The notes beneath the pieces are model-generated. The model saw only the letters and a program-made list of their open reading frames with translations. It was not told the origin of the DNA and did not search any database. From NCBI GenBank assembly GCA_030666765.1, contig DAOUXE010000096.1, forward strand, positions 1-5,619: a stretch of DNA of 5,619 nucleotides, written 5' to 3'. Below are positions 3,988 to 5,619 of the stretch, in pieces. The number at the start of each line of letters is the position of its first letter. The first letter of the stretch is position 1. This DNA comes from Methanosarcinales archaeon. GTDB taxonomy: Archaea; Halobacteriota; Methanosarcinia; Methanosarcinales; Methanogasteraceae. The translations under genes were made by a program, and so were the position numbers.

Positions 3988-5520
3988 ATGGAGAAGCAAC
4001 TCGTAGCAGTCATGGATTTTGGCGGGCAGTATAGTCACCCGATCGTGCGACGGTGCAGGAATCTCGTGGTATACGCCGAGCTGATCCCGCACACCACCAC
4101 GCCAGAAGCGATCAAGGATATGGATCCGAGCGTAATCATCCTGTCGGGAGGTCCGTCCAGTGTGTATGCGGATAATGCCCCGGTATGCGACCCTGAAATA
4201 TTTAATCTTGGAATTCCTGTGCTTGGAATCTGCTACGGAGCCCAACTGATCGCACGCGCTATGGGCGGGGATGTTAAACACACGGAGATGCGGGAATACG
4301 GGAAGACCGAACTGCTTGTGGATGACAGATCAGATCTCTTCGAGGGAATCTGCGAAAAAACGACTGTCTGGATGTCACACGGGGATCTGATCGGAAGCCT
4401 GCCCGCGGATGTTGACATCATCGCACACACAGCAGGGTCTCCAGTTGCAGCATTCAGAAAGGAGCGTATCTATGGCATCCAGTTCCATCCGGAGGTTGTA
4501 CACACCATAGATGGCGAGAAGATACTCAAAAACTTCCTCTTTTCGATATGTGGATGCGATTCCGACTGGAGTTCGGAATCGTTCATCAACAGTGCGATCG
4601 ACGAGATTAAAGAGGCAGTGGGGGACTGCAGGGTGATTCTTGGCTTGAGCGGTGGAATTGACTCTGCAACCGTTGCGGTACTGCTCCACCGCGCAATCGG
4701 GGATGAACTGACCTGCATTTATGTTGACAATGGTCTCATGCGGAAGAACGAGACTGAAGAGATCGTACACACATTCAAAGATAATTTCAAGATCAATCTT
4801 GAGGTGGTTGATGCGCAGGACAGGTTTATAGAGGGACTGCGCGGGATCAGTGATCCTGAGGAGAAACGAAAGGTGATCGGGGCTGAGTTTATCCGCGTCT
4901 TTGATGAGGCTGCCGCTCGGATCGGGGATGTCGATTTTCTTGCGCAGGGCACGATCTATCCTGACCGGGTTGAGAGCGCAGCAACCTCTGATCTTGCATC
5001 GCGCATCAAATCACATCACAATGTCGGAGCGCTGCCTGAGAGGATGAAACTGCGGTTGATTGAGCCGGTACGTGACCTCTACAAGGATGAGGTGCGCGCA
5101 GTTGCAAAGAAACTCGAACTACCCGCAAGCATCGTCAAACGCCACCCGTTCCCGGGTCCGGGTCTTGCAGCAAGGATCATCGGAGAGGTTACACCCGATA
5201 AACTCAGGATATGCCGCAACAGTGGTGCGATCGTTGAAGAAGAACTGAAGAATTGGGGGCTTTATGATAAAACATGGCAGGCGTTTGCAATAGTCGGAGA
5301 CGATCTTGCAACAGGTGTTCTCGGGGATGAGCGGTCGCTCGGGCATATTGTGACAATCAGGGCGGTGGAATCAGTCGAAGCGATGACCGCGGACTTTGTC
5401 AGGCTTCCGTATGATCTGCTGGAGAAGATCAGCAACAGGATCGCAAACGAGATTAGTGGCGTGACATGGGTTGCTTATGCGATCTCGTCCAAGCCGCCGT
5501 CCACAATCGAGCCGTGCTGA
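3988..5520 (+). CDS. guaA: GMP synthase (glutamine-hydrolysing), single-chain
   Basis: GuaA converts XMP, ATP and glutamine to GMP in the cytoplasm. The 510-residue product has both domains in one chain. The class I amidotransferase (about 1-190) starts with VMDFGGQYSH and has SGGPSSVY (53-60), C82 in GICYGAQ, and H167 and E169 in QFHPEV, a complete triad. The ATP-pyrophosphatase part has the P-loop GLSGGIDSA (219-227), VDNGLMRKNE, and KSHHNVGALPERMKL (341-355). The C-terminal dimerisation/XMP-binding part has HPFPGPGLAARI (386-397), GDERS and ISSKPPSTIE. Many archaea split these domains into two genes, so the fused form is notable. Small oddities are SHPIVRR where Leu is usual before Ile, and the C-terminal EPC instead of the usual EWE. 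It is divergent from the rest of the window and has its own promoter and ribosome binding site. Confidence 0.97.
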   Translation: MEKQLVAVMDFGGQYSHPIVRRCRNLVVYAELIPHTTTPEAIKDMDPSVIILSGGPSSVYADNAPVCDPEIFNLGIPVLGICYGAQLIARAMGGDVKHTEMREYGKTELLVDDRSDLFEGICEKTTVWMSHGDLIGSLPADVDIIAHTAGSPVAAFRKERIYGIQFHPEVVHTIDGEKILKNFLFSICGCDSDWSSESFINSAIDEIKEAVGDCRVILGLSGGIDSATVAVLLHRAIGDELTCIYVDNGLMRKNETEEIVHTFKDNFKINLEVVDAQDRFIEGLRGISDPEEKRKVIGAEFIRVFDEAAARIGDVDFLAQGTIYPDRVESAATSDLASRIKSHHNVGALPERMKLRLIEPVRDLYKDEVRAVAKKLELPASIVKRHPFPGPGLAARIIGEVTPDKLRICRNSGAIVEEELKNWGLYDKTWQAFAIVGDDLATGVLGDERSLGHIVTIRAVESVEAMTADFVRLPYDLLEKISNRIANEISGVTWVAYAISSKPPSTIEPC

Positions 5521-5608
5521 CCCGGGTCTCTGGTCTCTGCTAGCTCACCCCGATATTACGCGAACTGCCAGAGCCAATTTTTGCCGCCTCGCGTAGGGTG
5601 ATGAAAGG
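5521..5608 (+). other. Intergenic stretch after guaA, with a possible T-run terminator
   Basis: No gene is seen between the guaA stop and 5608. A TTTTT run at 5578-5582, preceded by AA and without a convincing stem, could be a weak archaeal T-rich terminator for guaA. The 7-base word GGTCTCT is repeated in tandem at 5525-5538. A GGTGAT ribosome binding site ends the stretch. Confidence 0.3.
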
Positions 5609-5619
5609 ATGTGTATACC
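5609..5619 (+). CDS. Probable start of another gene, cut by the window edge
   Basis: An ATG at 5609 follows GGTGAT (5597-5602) at 6 bases, an excellent archaeal ribosome binding site and spacing. Only three full codons (Met-Cys-Ile) are visible, so no product can be named. The ATG at 5601 is an alternative in another frame but lies inside the ribosome binding site. Confidence 0.35.

Overview
The window looks like a chromosomal segment of a euryarchaeon, most likely of the methanogen/ANME type (class level is my inference). The grounds are the archaeal style of HisF (a CLDCDLG start with a few extra residues before the GRVVKG motif), TATA-like TTTATTAA boxes at archaeal spacing, GGTGA/GAGGT ribosome binding sites, an apparently leaderless hisH, and UPF0175-PIN and HEPN-MNT pairs, which are very common in archaea. 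No RNA gene, CRISPR array, transposase or integrase was seen.

Layout. On the minus strand, reading right to left: a 270-residue unrecognised protein with a possible PD-(D/E)XK nuclease core (2851-3663); a HEPN (hepT-like) toxin and MNT nucleotidyltransferase (mntA-like) antitoxin pair overlapping by 31 bases (1984-2777); hisH (1300-1911); a 28-codon ORF joined to hisH by ATGA (1217-1303); a UPF0175 antitoxin-like protein and a PIN/DUF3368 toxin-like protein overlapping by 4 bases (454-1214); and the first 128 residues of hisF, cut by the window edge (1-384). On the plus strand, guaA (3988-5520) encodes a complete single-chain GMP synthase. A probable further gene begins in the last 11 bases.

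How it fits together. HisH and HisF form imidazole glycerol phosphate synthase, whose by-product AICAR feeds purine synthesis; GuaA makes GMP, so the housekeeping genes are a histidine/purine pair. Two toxin-antitoxin type modules sit among them: one splits hisH from hisF, and the other, with the unknown 270-residue gene, lies between hisH and guaA.

The most telling feature is a second, truncated 5' end of hisH (3853-3908), divergent from guaA. It matches the first 19 codons of the intact hisH at about 84% DNA identity, with mostly silent differences. This suggests that a hisH once stood next to guaA and was broken when the roughly 1.9-kb block carrying the nuclease-like gene, HEPN-MNT and the present hisH start arrived. 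HisF also has two conserved motifs that look locally scrambled, which may be sequencing error or real divergence.
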